Shown here: positions 7,011-12,385 of the stretch, piece by piece | How the letters are laid out: every line of letters begins with the position of its first letter | Numbering within the stretch: the first letter of the stretch is position 1 | Assembly (NCBI GenBank): GCA_049314715.1 | Contig: JBMOEL010000033.1 | Coordinates: 1-14,810, forward strand | Reading direction: 5' to 3' | DNA: 14,810 nucleotides | From: JAFLDD01 sp049314715 | Lineage (GTDB): Bacteria; Pseudomonadota; Alphaproteobacteria; Rickettsiales; UBA3002 | The notes under the pieces: model-generated | The model's database searches: none | The model's input: only the letters and a program-made list of their open reading frames with translations | Told to the model about the DNA's origin: nothing | Position numbers and translations under genes: made by a program

Positions 7011-7583
7011 TTACGCGGATTTTTTCGACTCTACCTTTGGTAGGGTCACGCCCGTTTGACCCATATATTTGCCCTTACGGTCGCCGTATGAGACTTCGCA
7101 CATCGACTCGCCCTTAAGGAACAGGAACTGGCACGCGCCTTCATTGGCGTAAATCTTCGCGGGTAGGGGGGTGGTATTGCTGAACTCCAACGTCACATGG
7201 CCTTCCCACTCCGGCTCGAGTGGTGTCACGTTCACAATGATACCGCAACGGGCATAGGTGCTTTTGCCCAAACAAATCACCAGCGTATCGCGTGGAATGC
7301 GGAAATATTCGACCGTGCGGGCTAGCGCAAACGAATTGGGCGGGATGATGCAGACATCCGTCTTGCGGTCGACAAAGCTTTTGTCAGAGAAATTTTTGGG
7401 ATCGACAATCGCTGAGTCTACATTGGTGAAAATCTTGAACTCGTCCGCCACGCGCGCGTCATAACCATAGGACGACAAGCCGTACGAAATCACATTTTCG
7501 CGCTGCAAATTCTCGACGAACGGCTCAATCATTTTGTCTTTAAGCGCGCGTTCGCGAATCCAATGGTCAGGTTGAATGGGCAT
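7011..7583 (-). CDS. dcd: dCTP deaminase
   Basis: Dcd deaminates dCTP to dUTP and ammonia, feeding dUTPase and thymidylate synthesis. The 190-aa protein is full length for the homotrimeric proteobacterial enzyme and shares the dUTPase jelly-roll fold. Seen directly are GKSTYARCG (residues 106-114; S108 and R112 correspond to the active-site Ser and Arg) and TPLEPEWEGHVTLEF (120-134), where E127 is the catalytic glutamate. SYGYDAR (38-44) is a further family motif. No fused dUTPase activity can be inferred. It begins 74 bases after the 103-aa gene and is followed by the Y-family polymerase, linking nucleotide supply with DNA repair. Confidence 0.97.
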   Translation of the reverse strand: MPIQPDHWIRERALKDKMIEPFVENLQRENVISYGLSSYGYDARVADEFKIFTNVDSAIVDPKNFSDKSFVDRKTDVCIIPPNSFALARTVEYFRIPRDTLVICLGKSTYARCGIIVNVTPLEPEWEGHVTLEFSNTTPLPAKIYANEGACQFLFLKGESMCEVSYGDRKGKYMGQTGVTLPKVESKKSA

Positions 7584-7591
7584 AGGCAGTC

Positions 7592-7620
7592 TGTTTAGCG
7601 CTGTTTACAATGATAAGCAA
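7592..7620 (-). promoter_or_regulatory. Possible dcd promoter with a 10-bp direct repeat
   Basis: On the minus strand TTGCTT (7615-7620), a 17-base spacer and TAAACA (7592-7597) form a weak sigma70-like match, 3 of 6 in each box. The -10 ends eight bases before the dcd ATG. The plus strand shows CTGTTTA twice (7591-7597 and 7601-7607), ten bases apart, which would place two copies on one face of the helix. This may be a regulator site or coincidence. Confidence 0.3.
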
Positions 7621-7657
7621 ACCGCTAAGCGCCGCCTATGTGGATAGCGTGAGTAAC

Positions 7658-7969
7658 TTAAAGACCACGCCCGCCACCGCCCTCAGTTCCCGCAAAGCGG
7701 TTCCAGCGGTCTTCGGCTTGGCGTTTGCGCCCGTCGAGCTTATTGCGCACTTCTTGCATCCGCGCGCTCCATGTCGGCTCATTTTTCTTGTCTTTCGCCC
7801 CGCGTTCGCTGGCTTCGCGTGCGCTGTCGCGCAGTTCCTCTTCGCGTTCAAGGTCTAAATCCCGCTCACGCCCATGCTGTTCGGCATGTTGATTAATCAT
7901 CTGATGACGGCGGTTTTTGAGGTTCTGAAGCTTTTTCTTCAGTTTTTTGGCGTCGGACTGGTCACTCAC
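7658..7969 (-). CDS. Highly charged hypothetical protein, 103 aa
   Basis: The protein is not recognised. It begins with GTG at 7969, which overlaps the TGA of the upstream 41-aa gene as GTGA, a strong sign that both are real and co-translated. The sequence is almost entirely charged and polar: a Lys-rich start (AKKLKKKLQNLKNRRHQ), a Glu/Arg-rich middle, probably helical or coiled-coil (DLDLEREEELRDSAREASER, residues 37-56), and a flexible Gly-rich end (GTEGGGGRGL). There is no signal peptide and no membrane segment. Composition suggests a soluble helical protein that could bind nucleic acid or protein, but this is inference only. dcd follows after 74 bases. Confidence 0.7.
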   Translation of the reverse strand: MSDQSDAKKLKKKLQNLKNRRHQMINQHAEQHGRERDLDLEREEELRDSAREASERGAKDKKNEPTWSARMQEVRNKLDGRKRQAEDRWNRFAGTEGGGGRGL

Positions 7970-8091
7970 TGGCTGCCCGCTTTCTTAGAGGCAGCCTTGC
8001 GCCGCGCCATATTGCGCTTGAGGGCGGCGGCTAGCTTGACCTTACGGCGCTGCGCCGTTTTTTTCTTGGAAGGGTCTTTGATGATAGCCAT
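7966..8091 (-). CDS. Small very basic protein, 41 aa
   Basis: A short frame starts at ATG 8091 and ends with TGA at 7966-7968. The product is MAIIKDPSKKKTAQRRKVKL followed by AAALKRNMARRKAASKKAGS and Q; 16 of 41 residues are Lys or Arg. The segment LAAALKRNMARRKA resembles a small basic protein found near murA in other alphaproteobacteria, with a pattern like LAAALRANLxRRKAQ. That is recalled and was not searched. The 4-nt overlap with the following gene supports it. It could bind RNA, DNA or ribosomes, but no function is established. It is the first gene of the minus-strand block and reads divergently from the tRNA. Confidence 0.7.
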   Translation of the reverse strand: MAIIKDPSKKKTAQRRKVKLAAALKRNMARRKAASKKAGSQ

Positions 8092-8102
8092 TGGTTTTTC
8101 TA

Positions 8103-8139
8103 CCATAAATCACTGCTTGCAGGCAAGAATGGTTTATGG
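8103..8139. promoter_or_regulatory. Concentric dyad between the minus-strand block and tRNA-Thr
   Basis: An outer inverted repeat CCATAAA (8103-8109) / TTTATGG (8133-8139) surrounds an inner palindrome CTTGCAGGCAAG (8116-8127), with centres within half a base of each other. It lies in the 71-base divergent gap, just upstream of the 41-aa gene and over the predicted -35 of the tRNA promoter. It may be a repressor operator or a hairpin in the leader of the minus-strand message. Confidence 0.4.
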
Positions 8140-8145
8140 CATTAG
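8117..8145 (+). promoter_or_regulatory. Possible tRNA-Thr promoter
   Basis: TTGCAG (8117-8122), a 17-base spacer and CATTAG (8140-8145) are followed by the GC-rich stretch GGCGCG, as at many stable-RNA promoters. The predicted start near 8152 leaves about ten bases before the mature tRNA. The -10 match is only 3 of 6, so this is tentative. Confidence 0.3.
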
Positions 8146-8162
8146 GGCGCGTCTCGTAGTGT

Positions 8163-8237
8163 GCTGCTGTAGCTCAGTGGTAGAGCACGTCATTGGTAAT
8201 GACGGGGTCGGAGGTCCGATTCCTCTCAGCAGCACCA
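8163..8237 (+). tRNA. tRNA-Thr (anticodon GGT), CCA encoded
   Basis: The cloverleaf folds fully. The acceptor stem GCTGCTG pairs with CAGCAGC (8227-8233), followed by discriminator A and an encoded CCA (8235-8237). The D-arm is GCTC-AGTGGTAGA-GCAC. The anticodon arm is CGTCA-TTGGTAA-TGACG with anticodon GGT, reading the threonine codons ACC and ACU. The variable loop is GGGTC and the T-stem GGAGG/CCTCT has one G-U pair. The T-loop reads TCCGATT, with C where almost all tRNAs have T at position 55. A strong terminator follows eleven bases after the CCA. Confidence 0.96.
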
Positions 8238-8247
8238 TTTCAAGTAC

Positions 8248-8271
8248 AAAACGTGCCAGTGGCACGTTTTT
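8248..8271 (+). terminator. Intrinsic terminator after tRNA-Thr, usable in both directions
   Basis: AAAACGTGCC (8248-8257), a loop AGT and GGCACGTTTT (8261-8270), then another T, form a perfect 10-bp stem, GC-rich in the middle and ending in a T-run. Because A-runs flank the left arm, the minus strand also reads as a terminator, which could end the helicase-ABC-F transcript about 180 bases after the ABC-F stop. Confidence 0.88.
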
Positions 8272-8452
8272 ACGAAGAAATCTTGGAGTGCTTGCAATTC
8301 ACGAGCTGCCGACGGCAGCGATGGGAAGCTGCATAGCACGAAATGACCAAAAAATCATGGGAGTCTTGCTAAGAACGAGGCGAGTGTATCGCGCCGACGT
8401 TCACAGCTTAGACGGACATGTGAACATCAAAATATCGTTATTATAAAGGAAT
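8272..8452. other. Gene-free 181-base stretch between terminator and ABC-F
   Basis: No credible gene lies here. It contains a hairpin GCTGCC-GAC-GGCAGC (8305-8319) and an inverted repeat GTTCACA (8399-8405) / TGTGAAC (8419-8425) with a 13-base loop. On the minus strand it would be the 3' untranslated part of the ABC-F message. A 3'-derived or independent small RNA is possible but not shown. Confidence 0.4.
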
Positions 8453-10270
8453 CTATGCGCTCTCCGCGAGCGCCTTCTCCAGCGTCGCTTCGGCTTCGCT
8501 TAGGTCTTTTTGCAGTTTTTCATAGGTCAGATTCAGGCGCTTTAGGTTATTCGCATCGCCCGTTTCGCAGCAGATGGCGATTTCATTCTCGAGCGCATCT
8601 TTTTTTTCAATAAGCTGTAAGACTTTCTCTTCGAGCTTGCTGGTATTGGTTTTTTTGCCGTTCTTTTCGCGGCGGCTTTCCTTGCGCGCGCCTTCGCGTT
8701 CGCGACGGCGCTGCTGCACCACGAGCTTCTTGTAGCCTTCCAAATCATCTTCAAACGGCACACAGGTGCCATCCGCCACCAGCCATAGCCTGTCGGCGAC
8801 GCTATCCACCAAGTGTGGGTCGTGGCTCACCAGAATCACCGCACCGGAATAGTTATTGAGCGCCTGCATCAGCGCTTCACGCGCATCAATATCCAGATGG
8901 TTGGTGGGCTCATCGAGCAGCATGATATGCGGTGCATCATAACTCATCAGGCAAAACAGCAGACGCGCTTTCTCACCGCCCGAACAATCGCCCACTTTGG
9001 TGTCGGCTTTGTCTTTATCAAAGCCGAATCGCCCAAGTGCCGCACGCACTTTTGACTCATGCACGCCTTTCATCGCTGCCTGCATGATTTGGTAAGGCGT
9101 TAACTCCACTTCCAACTCATCGGTCTGGAATTGTGCGAAGTAACCGACTTTCAATTTACCCGATTTGTTGATGGTGCCCTTCATGGGCGGCAAACGGCCT
9201 GAGAGCAATTTCACGAGCGTTGATTTACCGTTACCATTCGCACCCAGCAGAGCGATGCGGTCGTCCATATCAATCCGCAGATCCAGATTTTTCAGAATTG
9301 GTTTGTCTTTCTCGTAGCCCGCATCCACACCATCCAGCGTAATGAGAGGCGAGCGTAATTCCTGCGGCTCAGGGAATTCAAAGGCGGTCACGCGGTCGGC
9401 CATCACCGCGTCGACAATATCCATTTTCGCAATGGCTTTGAGGCGGCTTTGTGCCTGACGCGCTTTACTCGCCGTCGCACCAAAACGATCGACGAATTTT
9501 TGCATATGGGCTTTTTGTTTGAGCTGTTTTTCGCGCAGTGCGGCTTGGTTCAGCATCTTCTCAGCGCGGCGACGCTCAAACTCGTCATAGGTGCCCGTGT
9601 AAGCATTCAGCTTCTGGTTTTCCATATGCAGGATATGCGTCACGGTTTTATTCAGAATGTCTCGGTCATGGCTGATGATGAGCAGTGTCTCGGAATATTT
9701 CATCAAATAATTCTCAAGCCACACCATCGCCTCGAAGTCGAGGTGGTTGGTAGGCTCATCCAGCATCAACAAATTCGGTTGGCGAAAGAGCGTTGCAGCA
9801 AGTGCCACGCGCATGCGCCAGCCACCCGAGAAATCGGAGATGGGGCGCTGTTGCGCTTCGTCGTTAAAACCTAATCCAGAGAGAATAGTTGCCGCACGCG
9901 CTGGGGCATCATAGGCGCTGATTTCATCAAGCCGCGTATAAATATAGCCCATACGGTCCGGGTCGGTGACGGTTTCCGCCTCGTACATCAGCGCAGCACG
10001 TTCCGTATCGGCAGCGAGTACAATATCAATCAGCGGCGTGTCATCCTCGGGTAAATCCTGACGCACCCAGCCGACACTCGCGTTTTTCACCAGCGATATT
10101 TCGCCCGAATCAGCGATGAGTTCGTTCGAGATAAGTTTGAACAGCGTCGATTTACCAATACCATTTGGCCCGACCAAACCCACGCGCTGCCCCGCGCCAA
10201 TCGACAACGAGGCTTTATCTAGCAGTGTCCTGCCACCAATGCGGTAGGTAAGGTCGGATATGGAAAGCAT
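8453..10270 (-). CDS. ABC-F family ATPase, YheS-like
   Basis: ABC-F proteins are cytosolic twin-ATPase proteins without membrane domains; characterised members bind the ribosomal E site and relieve stalled or misfolded translation states. This 605-aa protein has two ABC domains. Each has a Walker A (GPNGIGKST at 34-42; GANGNGKST in the second), a signature (SGGWRMRVAL; SGGEKARLLF), a Walker B (LLMLDEPTNHLD; IMLLDEPTNHLD) and an H-switch (SHDRDIL; SHDPHLVD). The linker of about residues 230-300 is Lys/Arg-rich and helical, as expected for the P-site tRNA interaction motif. A charged, coiled-coil-like C-terminal extension starts near 515. Segments such as YIYTRLDEISAYDAPARAAT fit the YheS branch better than Uup or EttA. 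It starts eight bases after the helicase stop, so the two form an operon. Antibiotic resistance cannot be inferred. Confidence 0.95.
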   Translation of the reverse strand: MLSISDLTYRIGGRTLLDKASLSIGAGQRVGLVGPNGIGKSTLFKLISNELIADSGEISLVKNASVGWVRQDLPEDDTPLIDIVLAADTERAALMYEAETVTDPDRMGYIYTRLDEISAYDAPARAATILSGLGFNDEAQQRPISDFSGGWRMRVALAATLFRQPNLLMLDEPTNHLDFEAMVWLENYLMKYSETLLIISHDRDILNKTVTHILHMENQKLNAYTGTYDEFERRRAEKMLNQAALREKQLKQKAHMQKFVDRFGATASKARQAQSRLKAIAKMDIVDAVMADRVTAFEFPEPQELRSPLITLDGVDAGYEKDKPILKNLDLRIDMDDRIALLGANGNGKSTLVKLLSGRLPPMKGTINKSGKLKVGYFAQFQTDELEVELTPYQIMQAAMKGVHESKVRAALGRFGFDKDKADTKVGDCSGGEKARLLFCLMSYDAPHIMLLDEPTNHLDIDAREALMQALNNYSGAVILVSHDPHLVDSVADRLWLVADGTCVPFEDDLEGYKKLVVQQRRREREGARKESRREKNGKKTNTSKLEEKVLQLIEKKDALENEIAICCETGDANNLKRLNLTYEKLQKDLSEAEATLEKALAESA

Positions 10271-10278
10271 GGCCGACT

Positions 10279-11523
10279 CTAGGCAGCAGCAGCGTGCACA
10301 GGCGGACGGTTGCCGCCATGACCACTAGTCTCGCCACGATGGCGCTGACGGCTGCGGCTACGTTTACGCTTCGGGCGTTTTTTCTCGGCGCCTTCTGCAT
10401 TCACACGTGGTTGCTGTCTATCAATCTGTGTTTGACCAGGATTCAGCAATTTCTGAATCGCTTTCCATTTCACACTGTCTTTGGGTGAAATCAAATTCAC
10501 CGCTGCACCTTCCGCGCCTGCGCGTGCAGTGCGGCCAATGCGGTGAATGTAATCTTCCGGCGCTTGCGGCAAGTCATAGTTGATGACGTGCTCAATATGC
10601 GGAATGTCCAACCCACGTGCAGCAATATCGGTCGCCACTAAAATCCGCGTTTTCTTGTTGCGGAAATCATTGATCGCAATATCACGTTGATTCTGACGCA
10701 AGTCACCATGAATCGCACCCGCTTCGTGTTTCATCGCGCGCAGCTTCTTCGCCAAACGGTCTGCACCATGTTTGGTTTTCACGAATACAATCACTGTCCC
10801 TGTGCGGTTTTGTAACTGCACCAGCAACTGGCTGTATTTGTCATCATCCGTCACAGTGATATTTTCTTGTGTGATTTTCGCAATCGGCACGTTGGTCGCG
10901 CCCATCGAAATACGCACGGGATCTTTCAGATAACGCGCTGAAAGCTTCACGATATTATCAGGCAGCGTGGCTGAGAATAACAGCGTTTGGCGGTTACGCG
11001 GCAAATGCGCCACGATACGGTCAATCTGCGCGCTGAAGCCCATATCGAGCATACGGTCCGTCTCATCAAGCACCAGATAATTGGTATTATCCAGTTTCAA
11101 TGTGCGCTTGGCGAGGTGGTCATTGATACGCCCTGGGGTGCCTACAATAATACGTGGGTTTTGGCGTAGTTGGTTGAACTGTTTGCCCATCGATTCACCG
11201 CCAATGAGCAACGCACCTTTGATGCCGCTATCAAGGCCGAGCATCAAATCAATCATATCGATGACCTGTACAGCGAGTTCGCGCGTAGGGGTCATGATGA
11301 GTGCTGAGCCATGCGGATTGCGCAGTAGCTTGGCAATCAGCGGAATACCGAATGCACCGGTTTTACCAGTACCGGTTTGTGCTGAGCCCAAAATATCGCG
11401 CCCAGCCAGTACATGCGGAATTGCTTCCGCTTGAATGGGGGTGGGTTTTTCAAAGCGCAAATATTCAAGTGCTTCATTGAGGGCGGGGGGTAAATCAAAA
11501 GCCTTAAAACTATCGATCGTCAT
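10279..11523 (-). CDS. DEAD-box family ATP-dependent RNA helicase (DETD variant, RhlE-like)
   Basis: This enzyme unwinds short RNA duplexes with ATP, in ribosome assembly, RNA decay or cold adaptation. All motifs are visible: Q-motif (FEKPTPIQ, 24-31), motif I (AQTGTGKT, 48-55), Ia (PTRELAVQ), Ib (TPGR), II (DETD at 153-156 instead of DEAD), III (SAT), IV (VIVFVKT), V (ARGLDIP) and VI (HRIGRTARAG). A basic Arg/Lys-rich, low-complexity tail of about 45 residues follows, as in RhlE-type proteins. The frame extends to a GTG at 11559, but the ATG at 11523 (414 aa) follows GGAAAGGA at good spacing and is preferred. It is the first gene of a two-gene operon with the ABC-F ATPase. Confidence 0.94.
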   Translation of the reverse strand: MTIDSFKAFDLPPALNEALEYLRFEKPTPIQAEAIPHVLAGRDILGSAQTGTGKTGAFGIPLIAKLLRNPHGSALIMTPTRELAVQVIDMIDLMLGLDSGIKGALLIGGESMGKQFNQLRQNPRIIVGTPGRINDHLAKRTLKLDNTNYLVLDETDRMLDMGFSAQIDRIVAHLPRNRQTLLFSATLPDNIVKLSARYLKDPVRISMGATNVPIAKITQENITVTDDDKYSQLLVQLQNRTGTVIVFVKTKHGADRLAKKLRAMKHEAGAIHGDLRQNQRDIAINDFRNKKTRILVATDIAARGLDIPHIEHVINYDLPQAPEDYIHRIGRTARAGAEGAAVNLISPKDSVKWKAIQKLLNPGQTQIDRQQPRVNAEGAEKKRPKRKRSRSRQRHRGETSGHGGNRPPVHAAAA

Positions 11524-11858
11524 AGGTTTGTCCTTTCCAGACAACATGTCGTTTGACACGGCGCATGATTGCGTCGTGAGGGTAGTCGAGAGTTATTTCC
11601 ACCGAAGAAGGGCAGCAACTCTTAATCAAACGCTGGTTGGCTGGACTGAAAAAGCCCAATTTTGCGCCTCAAAGGCGCGCCGCACATGAATCACTCATAG
11701 CGGCCGGCACATGCAAAAGAGTACAAAACTCGAGTCGCACCATACGCATCCTTGTTACAAAGTCAATGCAAGACTGCGAAAGCCACATAAAAAGGATTGA
11801 CGCCTGCCAGTAGAAACGACTAGGAAACATCGCCCTTAACCCCGAGTTTTGTAAAGTT
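11524..11858. other. Divergent intergenic region between helicase and protease operon
   Basis: This roughly 335-base region holds the control signals of two divergent operons and no gene that can be supported. A GC-rich hairpin GCGCCT-CAA-AGGCGC (11664-11678) and a looser inverted repeat AGAGTT (11589-11594) / AACTCT (11617-11622) lie on the helicase side, where a structured 5' leader is common for cold-responsive helicase mRNAs. No convincing minus-strand promoter was found. Short frames here are only a few codons long. Confidence 0.5.
11797..11826 (+). promoter_or_regulatory. Possible promoter of the protease-transglutaminase-ligase operon
   Basis: TTGACG (11797-11802, 5 of 6) is followed after 18 bases by TAGGAA (11821-11826, 3 of 6). 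The predicted start near 11833 leaves a leader of about 25 bases. The Shine-Dalgarno sequence of the first gene is poor (GTAAAG close to the ATG). Confidence 0.35.
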
Positions 11859-12380
11859 ATGTTACGCAGTGCACTCATTCTCATTCTGATGATGGCGTCA
11901 GCCGCAGTTGCCCAGCCCAAGGCCGACCCGAAGCTTAAAATCGTCGGTTGGGTTGAGAACGTGACGGTGGCGGAGGTAGATATTACCTTCAAAGCGAAGC
12001 TTGATACGGGCGCAAAGACCTCCTCCATCGACGCGGAGGTAATTGATATTCGCAAAGTTGGTAAGCGTCACAAAGGCTATACGGGCGAGCAGGTCGTTTT
12101 CAGCCTGAAGAATGATAATAATAATAAGTCCGTCACCTTCGAGCGGGATATTGTGCGCTATGTACGCATTAAAAAGAAAAACGGTGGGTTTCTGCGCCGC
12201 CCCGTCATCAAGATGGAGTTATGCATCGCCGGGCGTCAGGTGCATGAAGAAGTCAACCTTGCCAACCGTGAAAACTTCATTTACCCACTGCTGATTGGTC
12301 GCAACATGATGCAACATGCCAAGCTGTCGGTGGATCCTGCTCGTACCTTCGTCAGCCGCGCCCGTTGTACTGAGGAATAA
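11859..12380 (+). CDS. Exported retropepsin-like 'ATP-dependent zinc protease' family protein (RimB-like)
   Basis: The 173-aa protein belongs to the family annotated as ATP-dependent zinc protease (Pfam Zn_protease), which has a retropepsin-like fold and includes RimB, the partner of the S6 glutamate ligase RimK. The aspartyl-protease-like core LDTGAKTSSIDA lies at residues 48-59 (Asp49) and the family's C-terminal YPLLIGRNMM is present. Residues 1-18 form a Sec signal peptide ending AVA before Gln19, without a lipobox, so the protein should be periplasmic, unlike cytosolic RimB. It begins an operon with a membrane protein and an ATP-grasp ligase, so a role in cutting or trimming the ligase product is inferred. 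Neither zinc nor ATP dependence is shown by the sequence. Confidence 0.88.
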   Translation: MLRSALILILMMASAAVAQPKADPKLKIVGWVENVTVAEVDITFKAKLDTGAKTSSIDAEVIDIRKVGKRHKGYTGEQVVFSLKNDNNNKSVTFERDIVRYVRIKKKNGGFLRRPVIKMELCIAGRQVHEEVNLANRENFIYPLLIGRNMMQHAKLSVDPARTFVSRARCTEE

Positions 12381-12385
12381 GCACG

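Noticed and set aside
7591..7607. Possible LexA site upstream of dcd and the Y-family polymerase
   Set aside because: The alphaproteobacterial LexA box is GTTC-N7-GTTC; here the repeat is GTTT with ten-base spacing, so it does not match.
7874..8446. 190-codon plus-strand open frame across the small basic genes and the tRNA
   Set aside because: It runs straight through a perfectly folding tRNA-Thr and its terminator and is antisense to two overlapping small genes; no family resemblance.
8455..8613. 52-codon plus-strand frame starting ATG at 8455 behind a good AAAGGA sequence
   Set aside because: It lies wholly antisense to the end of the ABC-F gene, its composition is that of a shadow frame, and no promoter is evident. 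The ribosome-site match is probably chance.
11524..11559. Longer helicase start (GTG at 11559)
   Set aside because: The strong GGAAAGGA ribosome site lies inside this extension and points to the ATG at 11523.
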